8,203 nucleotides of DNA. It comes from Pseudomonadota bacterium (GTDB taxonomy: Bacteria; Myxococcota_A; Polyangia; Haliangiales; Haliangiaceae). Below the pieces are notes generated by a model, which saw only the letters and a program-made list of their open reading frames with translations, was not told the origin of the DNA and did not search any database. Below are positions 1 to 8,086 of this stretch, in pieces. Every line of letters starts with the position of its first letter. Positions within the stretch are counted from its first letter, which is position 1. The position numbers and the translations under genes were made by a program. Location: the NCBI GenBank assembly GCA_023430775.1, contig JAEYYY010000769.1:1-8203 (forward strand), written 5' to 3'.

Positions 1-9
1 GCCTAATTT

Positions 10-86
10 TGGTCGGGCCGACTGGATTCGAACCAGCGACCCCCAGACCCCCAGTCTGGTGCGCTACCAGGCTGCGCTACGGCCCG
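10..86 (-). tRNA. tRNA-Pro, anticodon GGG, CCA encoded
   Basis: Reading the minus strand, the full cloverleaf can be folded by hand. It has a 7-bp acceptor stem (CGGGCCG with CGGCCCG), a 4-bp D stem (GCGC/GCGC), a 5-bp anticodon stem (CCAGA/TCTGG) around the loop CTGGGGG, a 5-nt variable loop, and a 5-bp T stem with one G-U pair closing TTCGAAT. The anticodon GGG decodes CCC and, by wobble, CCU as proline. The C1-G72 pair and discriminator A73 are the known bacterial tRNA-Pro identity features. The 3' CCA is encoded (positions 12 to 10), so it need not be added post-transcriptionally. The length is 77 nt. It lies downstream of ihfA on the same strand; I could not identify a convincing promoter of its own in the 89 bases between them. 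Confidence 0.97.
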
Positions 87-139
87 ATCAAAGGGGAATG
101 AGTAGTTACTCCAAGCATCCCCGGGCCGCAAGCCCTCCA

Positions 140-159
140 GGCCTGAGCCTCGGCAGGCC
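140..159 (-). other. Stem-loop after ihfA, not a classical terminator
   Basis: In the transcript downstream of the ihfA stop, GGCCTG pairs with CAGGCC around an 8-nt loop. An overlapping alternative, CTCGG with CCGAG around CCTG, excludes the first. No T-run follows, so this is not a standard Rho-independent terminator. It may be a processing or 3'-protecting structure before tRNA-Pro, or simply a consequence of high GC. Confidence 0.25.
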
Positions 160-175
160 GAGACGATCGCGACAC

Positions 176-475
176 TCAGACCGGCGGGAGGCCGTTGAGG
201 ATGTTCTTGAGGACCTGGCTCGGCTTGAACGTCAGGACGCGGCGAGCCGGAATCAGGATCGGCACCGCACGCTGCGGGTCGCGGCCCATCCGGTCCTTCT
301 TGTCGCGGACGACGAAGTTGCCGAACCCGCTGATCTTGATCTTCTCGCCGCGCTCGAGCGTCTCCTTGACGACGTTGAACACGGTCTCGACGATCTCGGC
401 GGCCTCCTTCTTGGAGAACCCACCGACCTTCTCGTAGACCGACTCGATGATGTCGGCCTTGGTCATGCGTGCCAT
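176..475 (-). CDS. ihfA: Integration host factor alpha / HU-family DNA-bending protein
   Basis: Encodes 99 residues, the usual size for this family. The N-terminal half (about 1-45) is the helical dimerisation part, with TKADIIESVYEKVGGFSKKEAAEIVE. The conserved GFGNF follows at 50-54, then the beta arm and ARRVLTFKPSQVLK near 77-90. Arg and Lys around GFGNFVVRDK and the later FKPSQ block fit IHF alpha better than plain HU. IHF bends DNA sharply and acts as an architectural factor in recombination and sigma-54 transcription. Pro67, at the arm tip, corresponds to the intercalating proline. The usual arm sequence GRNPxTGxxI is altered to GRDP followed by QRAVPILI, so the TG element is missing. 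I chose the first ATG because the candidate promoter would start the mRNA exactly there; a second in-frame ATG lies three codons in. The next minus-strand gene is tRNA-Pro. Alpha versus generic HU assignment is an inference from sequence and from the nearby pheT. Confidence 0.9.
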   Translation of the reverse strand: MARMTKADIIESVYEKVGGFSKKEAAEIVETVFNVVKETLERGEKIKISGFGNFVVRDKKDRMGRDPQRAVPILIPARRVLTFKPSQVLKNILNGLPPV

Positions 476-481
476 GGAGCC

Positions 482-510
482 AGGCTAACCGATGCGCTAA
501 GTGGGTGCAA
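482..510 (-). promoter_or_regulatory. Candidate sigma-70-type promoter giving leaderless ihfA mRNA
   Basis: On the minus strand a -35-like TTGCAC (505-510) is followed after exactly 17 nt by TAGCCT (482-487). Six bases (GGCTCC) separate that from the ATG of ihfA, so the usual start point, 7 nt past the -10 box, is the A of the ATG. There is no purine-rich ribosome-binding sequence in front of either ATG. A TAnnnT box placed this way is the known arrangement at leaderless genes in high-GC bacteria. The -35 matches TTGACA at four of six positions and the -10 matches TATAAT at three, so this is suggestive only. Confidence 0.45.
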
Positions 511-563
511 TCGCACGGCGATCTCCCAGCCGCCCTCCGCGTAACTCCAATGGACGATTGGGC

Positions 564-1547
564 CTACGGGCGGGCCAGCTCGGCGAGGAGCTCGTACGAC
601 CGCAGCCGGGCGGCGTGGTCGTAGATCGCGCTCGCCACGATCAGCTCGTCGGCCCGGGTCTCTTGGACCAGCGCCTCGAGCCCTGCCCGCACGGTCGCGG
701 GCGATCCGACATACGACCGCTCGAGCATCACGCCGGCCTGCGCCTTCTCGGCCGCTGACCAGTAGGTCTCGATGTCGTCGATCGGCGGCGGCAGCTTGCC
801 GCGGGCGTTGCGCATCATGTTGGCGAACGTCTGCTGGATCGAGGTGAACAGCCGGCGCGCCTCGCGATCGCTGTCGGCCGCGATCACGTTCACCGCGACC
901 ATCGCGTGGGGCTTCGCGAGCTGCGGCGACGGATGAAAGCGATGGCGGTAGATCTCGAGCGCCTGCATCAGCTGGGTCGGCGCGAAGTGCGACGCGAACG
1001 CGAACGGCAAGCCGAGTGCCGCCGCGAGCTGTGCGCCGAACAGGCTCGAGCCGAGGATCCACAGCGGCACGTTGGTATCGACGCCGGGAATCGCCTTGAT
1101 CGCCTGCCCGGGCTCGGCGGGCCCGAGCAACGCGCGGAGCTCGAGCACGTCGTCGGGGAAGCTCTCGGCCGCCATCAGATCGCGGCGCATCGCGCGCACC
1201 GTCTTCTGATCGGTGCCGGGCGCGCGCCCCAGCCCGAGATCGATCCGTCCCGGGAACAGCGTCTCGAGCGTGCCGAACTGCTCGGCGATCACCAGCGGCG
1301 AGTGATTCGGCAACATGATGCCGCCGGCACCGACCCGGATCGTCGTGGTCTGCTGCGCGACGTGACCGATCACCACGCTGGTCGCGGCGCTCGCGATGCC
1401 CGCCATGTTGTGGTGCTCGGCGAGCCAGAACCGCCGATAGCCCCAGCGCTCGACGTGCTGCGCGAGATCCACCGTGTGCTTGAGCGCCTCGGCCGCCGTC
1501 GAGCCCTCGACGACGTGGGCGAGATCGAGAACCGAGAGCGGTACCAC
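564..1547 (-). CDS. Luciferase-like (LLM class) flavin-dependent oxidoreductase, YhbW type
   Basis: Encodes 327 residues, normal for the single-domain bacterial luciferase-like fold (TIM barrel binding FMN or F420). The start VPLSVLDLA matches the start of the YhbW/MsnO8 subgroup, which typically begins with (M)xPLSVLDL. Strong family blocks are WLAEHHNMAGIASAA (41-55), the region IRVGAGGIMLPNHSPL (70-85), AEQFGTLETLFPGRIDLGLGRAPGTDQ (88-114) and PLWILGSS (161-168) at the flavin phosphate side. The barrel closes with YVGSPATVRAGLEAL (279-293) and DELIVAS (300-306). The substrate cannot be read from sequence; members are monooxygenases or reductases of unknown physiological role. The start codon is GTG, preceded by an AGAGG-like purine run very close to it. 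The stop of the upstream zinc-ribbon gene is 31 nt before this start, so the two are probably co-transcribed. Confidence 0.9.
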   Translation of the reverse strand: MVPLSVLDLAHVVEGSTAAEALKHTVDLAQHVERWGYRRFWLAEHHNMAGIASAATSVVIGHVAQQTTTIRVGAGGIMLPNHSPLVIAEQFGTLETLFPGRIDLGLGRAPGTDQKTVRAMRRDLMAAESFPDDVLELRALLGPAEPGQAIKAIPGVDTNVPLWILGSSLFGAQLAAALGLPFAFASHFAPTQLMQALEIYRHRFHPSPQLAKPHAMVAVNVIAADSDREARRLFTSIQQTFANMMRNARGKLPPPIDDIETYWSAAEKAQAGVMLERSYVGSPATVRAGLEALVQETRADELIVASAIYDHAARLRSYELLAELARP

Positions 1548-1578
1548 CCGCCTCTTCTACCCCGTCTGCCGCTGTTGG

Positions 1579-2361
1579 CTAGCCGTCGATGCGCGCGAGC
1601 AACTGCAGGCCGCTGCAGTTCGGATTCGGGCAGAACGACGTGAACTGCTGGATCTCCAGGTCGGGAGACGCATCGGGAAACCGCACGCGCGCCATCACGC
1701 TCGGCGGATCGAAGGTCTCGCTACACCCGCACTTGTCGCACGGCGTGATCTTCCAGTGCTCGCGCTCCTGCAGGTAGTCGTCGGTGACGTGCAGCGGGTA
1801 CGGCAAGCCGTGCACGCTGATCACCTTGATCCGATCGCCGCGCTTCACGCTCTGCAGCGTGTGCGGCTGGTTGAGGAGCTCGGCGACGTAGACGTGCCGG
1901 CTGGGTTCATAGCCCGGGATGCTGGTGCCGAGCCGCCGCGTCGGAGCTCGATCGATCCGCTGCATGCGCACCCAGCACAGCTCGGGACCGCGCCGCATCC
2001 GCCGCGGATCGCCGTCGTGGACGAGCGTCTGGATGTCGTCGGGGTGCGTCGCGTGAAACTTGCCGGCGAGGAGCGCATCGCGATGCCACGCGCTCTCCGG
2101 ATCGGGCTGCTTGCCGTACATCGCGAGCCACTCCGGCGTCGCCGGCAGCTTGCGCGCGTGGACCTCCGATTCCGACAGCTCGGTCAGGTTCATCTCGGGC
2201 GACAGCCGCACCGTGCGCGACGGCATCGTCGCCAGCTGCATCTCGCTCGCGAGGCCGCCCTTCGCCGACGGCCCTGCGCGCTGGTCGAGATAGACGAACG
2301 CGATCACCGGCTCCTCGGGGAACCGGTCGATCAGTACCCACTTGCCGTACGGAAAGCCCAC
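1579..2361 (-). CDS. Uncharacterised protein with C-terminal zinc-ribbon-like region
   Basis: A 260-residue soluble protein with no signal peptide or membrane segment; I cannot assign a function. The N-terminal 100 residues show no motif I know. Residues about 105-180 (HPDDIQTLVHDGDPR, then ELCWVRM, then YVAELLNQPHTLQSVKRGDRIKV) resemble the WV..V and xGxLxNxPxxxxxxxxGDxVxF pattern of DUF2314-like domains; this is from memory and uncertain. The C-terminus has C208-x2-C211, C213, C244 and C249, spaced like a treble-clef or zinc ribbon with a CPNPNC second knuckle. The only plausible upstream start in the open frame is GTG at 2361; the frame is closed by a TGA at 2407-2409. It begins 56 nt after the copper-oxygenase gene and ends 31 nt before the flavin enzyme, all co-directional. 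Codon use (GC-rich third positions) matches the neighbours, so it is a real gene. Confidence 0.8.
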   Translation of the reverse strand: MGFPYGKWVLIDRFPEEPVIAFVYLDQRAGPSAKGGLASEMQLATMPSRTVRLSPEMNLTELSESEVHARKLPATPEWLAMYGKQPDPESAWHRDALLAGKFHATHPDDIQTLVHDGDPRRMRRGPELCWVRMQRIDRAPTRRLGTSIPGYEPSRHVYVAELLNQPHTLQSVKRGDRIKVISVHGLPYPLHVTDDYLQEREHWKITPCDKCGCSETFDPPSVMARVRFPDASPDLEIQQFTSFCPNPNCSGLQLLARIDG

Positions 2362-2417
2362 GTCGGCATCATCGCAAACTCCGGCGAGCCGATCAGTGGT
2401 CGCCGATCATTTCGCCT

Positions 2418-3674
2418 TCAGTACTGCGACACGTACATGAACGCGAGGCACATCTCGTCATCGGTGCCCTCACCCCACGTCACCGGCGCGCCCATCGACA
2501 TCGTGTTGTACGTGCACGAGATCCGCAGCATGTCGCCACCGCCGACGATCTTCGGACCATCCTCGTAGAAGTAACCCTGCTGCCAGTTGAAGTCCCACCG
2601 CGGCACGTCGGTCAGGCACTGCGGTTGACCCGCGTGATCGAATTCGGCGCGCAGGGAGGTGCCGAGCTTGTGCATGTGCGGGAACACGCCCCACACGTTG
2701 TAGGTCGGCAAGATGTTCGGAAGCATGTACTGGTTGGTCACCACGAACGCCTCCTGCTGCGGCGGCACGTAGAGATCCGGCGCCGCGAGCAAGTAGAGGA
2801 ACGACGGCTCCGGCACGGTCGACTCCAGCATCAGATCGATCGCCGTCTGATCGGCGACCACCGTCTGGTGCTCGTGATAGTGGATCTGCAGCACCATCTT
2901 GCGGCCGCCCGCGACGGCGAGCCCGGTGGTCGCGGGATACGTCGACGCGCGCACGCCCGGCGCCCACACCGCGAGCAGGTTCGCGCCGGCGCCGACGCCA
3001 CCGAAGCACTCGTAGCCGGGACCGGCACTCTGCGTGTCGAGGGTCGCGACCTGGGTCTCCGCGGCCGCATCGGCGAGCTGGAACAGCAGGATGTGGTGCA
3101 CGATCTGCGGCGAGCCGGGCCGCACCTCGAAGCCGGTGAGGAACGTGTCGGCCGCGACGCCTGGATCGACGATGAAGCACCGATAGTCATCGGGGCGCGC
3201 GAACGCCGGCGAGTAGCTCTCGGTCATCGCCGCCGTCGCGTCGACACGTGCCAGCCCCGGCGGCAACGCGGGCAGCGCCGGCGCCTTCGCCGGATCACCC
3301 TCGAGGCGATCGCCATCGGCCCACTCGACGATCGTCGCGATCTGGTCATCGCTCAGCCAGCGCGCGTCCGTGTACGTGTTGCAGTCGCCCGAGTTGTCGG
3401 CGTTGAACGGCGGCATCTGGCGATTCGCGACCATGCTCGGGATCAGATCGGCGACCGCGATCGCGTCCTCGAAGGTGACCAGCGTGAACGGTCCCGCACC
3501 GCCATCGCGATGGCAGGTCGCGCACTGTTCGATCACGATCGGCGCCACGTCCTCGTAGAACCGCGGGCCACTGCCCGGCACCGGATCCGGCGGCGTGTCG
3601 TCATCGTCGCCGGGGACCGCATCGTTGCCACACGCTGTCACCACCAGGAGCACTGCCAGCAGGCTTCGCTTCAT
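2418..3674 (-). CDS. Lipoprotein with c-type haem motif fused to PHM-like copper monooxygenase
   Basis: A 418-residue predicted lipoprotein. The signal is MKRSLLAVLLVVTAC, with lipobox cysteine 15, followed by a flexible acidic linker (four Asp at 23-26, then Pro/Gly). Residues about 38-125 form a small cytochrome-c-like domain with the haem site C51-A-T-C54-H55 and a likely axial Met87 in RQMPPF. Residues about 160-418 match the two-copper type II ascorbate-dependent monooxygenase fold (peptidylglycine alpha-hydroxylating and dopamine beta-monooxygenases). Ligand equivalents are visible: H193 and H194 with H265 (in QIHYH) for CuH, and H333-x-H335 with Met408 (in DDEMC) for CuM. Family members hydroxylate or cleave C-H bonds with O2. 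Here the haem domain could feed electrons in place of ascorbate, which is inference. The probable location is the periplasmic face of the inner or outer membrane. No good Shine-Dalgarno precedes the ATG. It follows pheT after 123 nt. The substrate is unknown. Confidence 0.88.
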   Translation of the reverse strand: MKRSLLAVLLVVTACGNDAVPGDDDDTPPDPVPGSGPRFYEDVAPIVIEQCATCHRDGGAGPFTLVTFEDAIAVADLIPSMVANRQMPPFNADNSGDCNTYTDARWLSDDQIATIVEWADGDRLEGDPAKAPALPALPPGLARVDATAAMTESYSPAFARPDDYRCFIVDPGVAADTFLTGFEVRPGSPQIVHHILLFQLADAAAETQVATLDTQSAGPGYECFGGVGAGANLLAVWAPGVRASTYPATTGLAVAGGRKMVLQIHYHEHQTVVADQTAIDLMLESTVPEPSFLYLLAAPDLYVPPQQEAFVVTNQYMLPNILPTYNVWGVFPHMHKLGTSLRAEFDHAGQPQCLTDVPRWDFNWQQGYFYEDGPKIVGGGDMLRISCTYNTMSMGAPVTWGEGTDDEMCLAFMYVSQY

Positions 3675-3797
3675 GGCGGCGAGTGAGTGCAGCGTGCATG
3701 CCCGCCGAAGTGGGCGAATTCGCTGTGCGTCCCCGGCGTGCCGCGGCGGCCCAGCGTCGAGGTCTCCGACGTGAACCGGCGGTCACATGATCGCGAG

Positions 3798-6226
<2,429 letters not shown>

Positions 6227-6227
<1 letters not shown>

Positions 6228-7267
6228 CAGAACTGCTCCAGGAAGCGCATGTCGCCTTCGTAATAGAACTTGATGTCGTTGACGCCGTGGCGAAGCATCG
6301 CCATCCGCTCGAGGCCCATGCCGAACGCGAAGCCGGTGTACCTCTCGGCGTCGATCTTGACGTGCGCGAACACCTCGGGGTCGACCATGCCCGAGCCACC
6401 GATCTCGACCCAGCCGGTGCCCTTGCAGACGCGACAGCTCTCGCATGCAGGCGCGACGCCCATGCAGAAGCTGCACTGCATGTCGACCTCGGCGCCCGGC
6501 TCGACGAACGGGAAGTACGACGGTCGCAGCCGGATGTTCAGATCGCGCTGGAAGAACCGCGACACGAAGTGGTTCAGCACGCCCTTGAGGTCGGCGAACG
6601 AGATGCCCTCGTCGACGGCGAGCCCTTCGATCTGGGTGAACATCGGCGAGTGCGTCGCATCGTCGTCGCGGCGATAGACCACGCCCGGTGCGACGATCCG
6701 GATCGGCGGCTTGGTGGTCAGCATCGTCCGCACCTGCACCGGGCTGGTGTGGGTGCGCAGCAGGATCTCTTCACCCGTGATGTAGAAGGTGTCCTGCATG
6801 TCGCGCGCGGGATGGTCCTTCGGGATCGCGAGCGCCTCGAACGTGTGCCAGTCGGTCTCGATCTGCGGCCCGTCGGCGACCACGAAGCCGAGCTCCGAGA
6901 AGATCTGCACGGCCTCGAGCCGGACCTGCGTCATCAGGTGCAAGCGGCCCTGCCCCATCGTCGGCCGCGCCGGCAACGTGACGTCGACGCGGCGTGCGAG
7001 GTCTGCCTTGGCCGCGGCGTTGACGAGATCGTCGAGCTTGGCCGCGGTGCGCTCCTCGATCACCTGCTTGACGCGGTTCATCGCCTTGCCGACCACCGGC
7101 TTCTCGGCGGGCGGCAGCTTGCCCATGCCCTTCATCAGATCGCCGAGCCGGCGGTTGAACTGGGCCTGGGCCGCGCGAATCCCTTGCTCGTCGACGAGCG
7201 GCTGGATGACGGCGAGGAACTCTTCGCCGACCCGGTCGAGGTTTTCGATCAATTCGTTTGCATTCAT
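6227..7267 (-). CDS. pheS: Phenylalanyl-tRNA synthetase alpha subunit
   Basis: Encodes 346 residues, the catalytic class II subunit that forms phenylalanyl-adenylate and charges tRNA-Phe with PheT. Residues 1-95 are the N-terminal coiled-coil arm that contacts the tRNA (NANELIENLDRVGEEFLAVI and later KPVVGKAMNRVKQVIEER). Motif 1 is near 117-136 (LEAVQIFSELGFVVADGPQIE) and motif 2 near 193-216 (APGVVYRRDDDATHSPMFTQIEG). Motif 3 is at 312-327 (GFAFGMGLERMAMLRH). A cysteine insert at 265-281 (C265, C268, C275, C278, C281) sits before WVEIGGSGMVDPEVF; comparable inserts occur in many non-enterobacterial PheS and look like a metal knuckle. The open frame continues 30 codons upstream from a TTG, but that stretch crosses the terminator hairpin, so ATG at 7267 with a weak GGTG before it is preferred. 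The gene is coupled to pheT by TGATG. Confidence 0.98.
6236..6239 (-). promoter_or_regulatory. Shine-Dalgarno of pheT within the pheS 3' end
   Basis: GGAG lies 8 nt before the pheT ATG, inside the last codons of pheS. Together with the TGATG stop-start overlap this decides the pheT start and indicates translational coupling, which would keep the two subunits in equal amounts. Confidence 0.8.
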
Positions 7268-7312
7268 GAAGCACCAGATCGAGTGGCTCGGGGGATTCGC
7301 CTCGCCAGACGC

Positions 7313-7340
7313 AAAAACGGCGGCCCTTGCGGAGCCGCCG
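7313..7340 (-). terminator. Intrinsic terminator or attenuator between rplT and pheS
   Basis: The transcript carries CGGCGGC, one bulged T, CC, a GCAA tetraloop (GNRA class), GG, and GCCGCCG, then five T residues. This is a 9-bp GC-rich stem with a stable loop and U-tract, which fits a Rho-independent terminator. It ends 45 nt before the pheS ATG. That is little room for a new promoter, so pheST must depend on read-through or on a promoter upstream of the hairpin. The location matches the E. coli pheM-pheS attenuator region. Confidence 0.75.
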
Positions 7341-7350
7341 TGATTGTTGA

Positions 7351-7369
7351 GGTCCAACCAGGTTGGACC
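7351..7369 (-). repeat. Perfect 9-bp inverted repeat upstream of the pheS terminator
   Basis: GGTCCAACC and GGTTGGACC flank a single central base. As RNA it forms an 8-bp stem with a CTG loop 10 nt before the terminator stem. As DNA it is a two-fold symmetric site suited to a dimeric regulator. It starts 18 nt after the rplT stop. It could be part of an attenuator, an mRNA-binding site, or an operator; the sequence alone cannot decide. Confidence 0.6.
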
Positions 7370-7387
7370 GACGATACCGCAACGACT

Positions 7388-7726
7388 CTACGCGCTCGCG
7401 ATCGCCTTGAACGCCACCGGATCGCTGATCGCGATCTCCGAGAGCATCTTGCGGTTCAGCTGCACGCCGGAGCTCGACAGCTTGCCGATCAGCTTGCTGT
7501 ACGTGGTGCCGAGCGACCGCGCGCCGGCGTTGATGCGCTGGATCCAGAGCGAGCGGAAGTCCCGCTTCTTGACCTTGCGCGACCGGTACATGTGCATCCA
7601 GGCATGCTGCACGGCCTCGTTGGCGACGGCGTGGCAGCTCGAACGCTTGCCGCGGAAGCCCTTCGCAGCCTTCAGGATGCGATTGCGACGACGGCGAGCC
7701 TTGAATCCTCGTTTAGCGCGGGGCAT
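7388..7726 (-). CDS. rplT: 50S ribosomal protein bL20
   Basis: Encodes 112 residues, close to the usual 115-120. The highly basic N-terminal tail (PRAKRGFKARRRRNRILKAAKGFRGKRSS) extends into 23S rRNA, and the globular C-terminal half carries the conserved RDFRSLWIQRINAGAR (57-72) and YSKLIGKL. bL20 is needed early in large-subunit assembly and in several bacteria represses its own operon through a structured mRNA site. It starts 5 nt after the rpmI stop. Its AAGGA ribosome-binding site overlaps the last rpmI codons. Confidence 0.98.
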   Translation of the reverse strand: MPRAKRGFKARRRRNRILKAAKGFRGKRSSCHAVANEAVQHAWMHMYRSRKVKKRDFRSLWIQRINAGARSLGTTYSKLIGKLSSSGVQLNRKMLSEIAISDPVAFKAIASA

Positions 7727-7731
7727 GGGAA

Positions 7732-7932
7732 TCAGTCCTTGTAGGGCAACAGCTTTTCGATCTGATGAGCGTGTGCGGTGGGCACGTAACCGGCGTTGCG
7801 AAGCTGGCGCTTGCGCTTCTTGCTGCGGTTGGTGAGGAGGTGCCGCTTGAACACTCTCCGGAACTTGAACTTGCCGGTGGCAGTGCGCTTGAAACGCTTC
7901 TTGGCACCGGAGTGGGTCTTGACCTTGGGCAT
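7732..7932 (-). CDS. rpmI: 50S ribosomal protein bL35
   Basis: Encodes 66 residues, within the normal 60-70 for bL35. It has the typical start PKVKTHSGAKKRFKRTATGKFK and the conserved HLLTNRSKKRKRQLR (about 31-45), then a final HxxxIEKLLPY. It is a small, very basic protein buried in 23S rRNA. It lies between infC and rplT as in most bacteria. AGG stands 9 nt before the ATG. A 154-base spacer with a long hairpin separates it from infC. Confidence 0.97.
   Translation of the reverse strand: MPKVKTHSGAKKRFKRTATGKFKFRRVFKRHLLTNRSKKRKRQLRNAGYVPTAHAHQIEKLLPYKD
7736..7740 (-). promoter_or_regulatory. Shine-Dalgarno of rplT inside rpmI
   Basis: AAGGA lies 9 nt upstream of the rplT ATG and spans the final Lys-Asp codons of rpmI. 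It is the clearest ribosome-binding site in the window and indicates that rplT translation is tied to rpmI. Confidence 0.8.
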
Positions 7933-7974
7933 AGAGCTCTACCTGGCGAAGCAGGGTCGCGGGAAAGGCTGGTT

Positions 7975-8003
7975 CTTATGCCCCACGCATCGGCGGAACA
8001 CAA
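7975..8003 (-). promoter_or_regulatory. Possible internal promoter ahead of rpmI
   Basis: On the minus strand TTGTGT (7998-8003) and CATAAG (7975-7980) are separated by exactly 17 nt. The -10 matches TATAAT at four positions and the -35 keeps the TTG core. The 42 bases between it and rpmI would form a short leader. In a GC-rich genome such an AT-leaning pair is notable but unproven. The same region could also fold as ATGCCC with GGGCAT around a long loop. Confidence 0.35.
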
Positions 8004-8030
8004 GGGCATTTACGCGGGATTGCACGCGGT

Positions 8031-8068
8031 GATCGGTGCGCCCCGAGCTTCTCGGAGCGACACCGATC
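8031..8068 (-). other. Long hairpin just after the infC stop, possible leader or operator
   Basis: The transcript folds as GATCGGTG, one bulged T, CGCTCCGAG, a 3-nt AAG loop, CTCGGGGCG and CACCGATC. This gives 17 base pairs with a single bulge and one T-G pair. It begins 19 nt after the infC stop. No T-run follows, so termination without Rho is unlikely. The infC-rpmI junction is the region where bL20 binds mRNA to repress rpmI-rplT in E. coli, so an autoregulatory or RNA-processing role is plausible but not shown. Confidence 0.6.
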
Positions 8069-8086
8069 GCGAGGACCTGCGCCGAC

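Noticed and set aside
87..130. Possible tRNA-Pro promoter (TTGGAG, 17 nt, TTGATC) and a GAGTA/TACTC inverted repeat
   Set aside because: The -10 matches consensus at only two positions and the repeat arms are 5 bp, which is expected by chance at this length.
547..561. Small hairpin CCAAT/ATTGG after the flavin oxidoreductase
   Set aside because: Only 5 bp with no T-run, so too weak to call a terminator.
1474..2568. 364-codon plus-strand frame
   Set aside because: It spans parts of three minus-strand genes and their gaps, with antisense composition and no domain.
3675..3797. Spacer between pheT and the copper oxygenase gene
   Set aside because: I looked for a terminator or promoter. The only stem (CGGCG-CAA-CGCCG) is within the last pheT codons, with no T-run, and no credible -35/-10 pair was found.
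7268..7387. T-box riboswitch or pheM-like leader peptide
   Set aside because: No ORF with clustered Phe codons and no T-box consensus sequence in the spacer. The minus-strand frame there is only the in-frame upstream extension of pheS with isolated Phe codons.
6287..7744. 485-codon open frame on the plus strand across pheS and rplT
   Set aside because: It is antisense to well-identified genes, crosses the terminator region, and has low-complexity Arg/His/Asp-rich composition.
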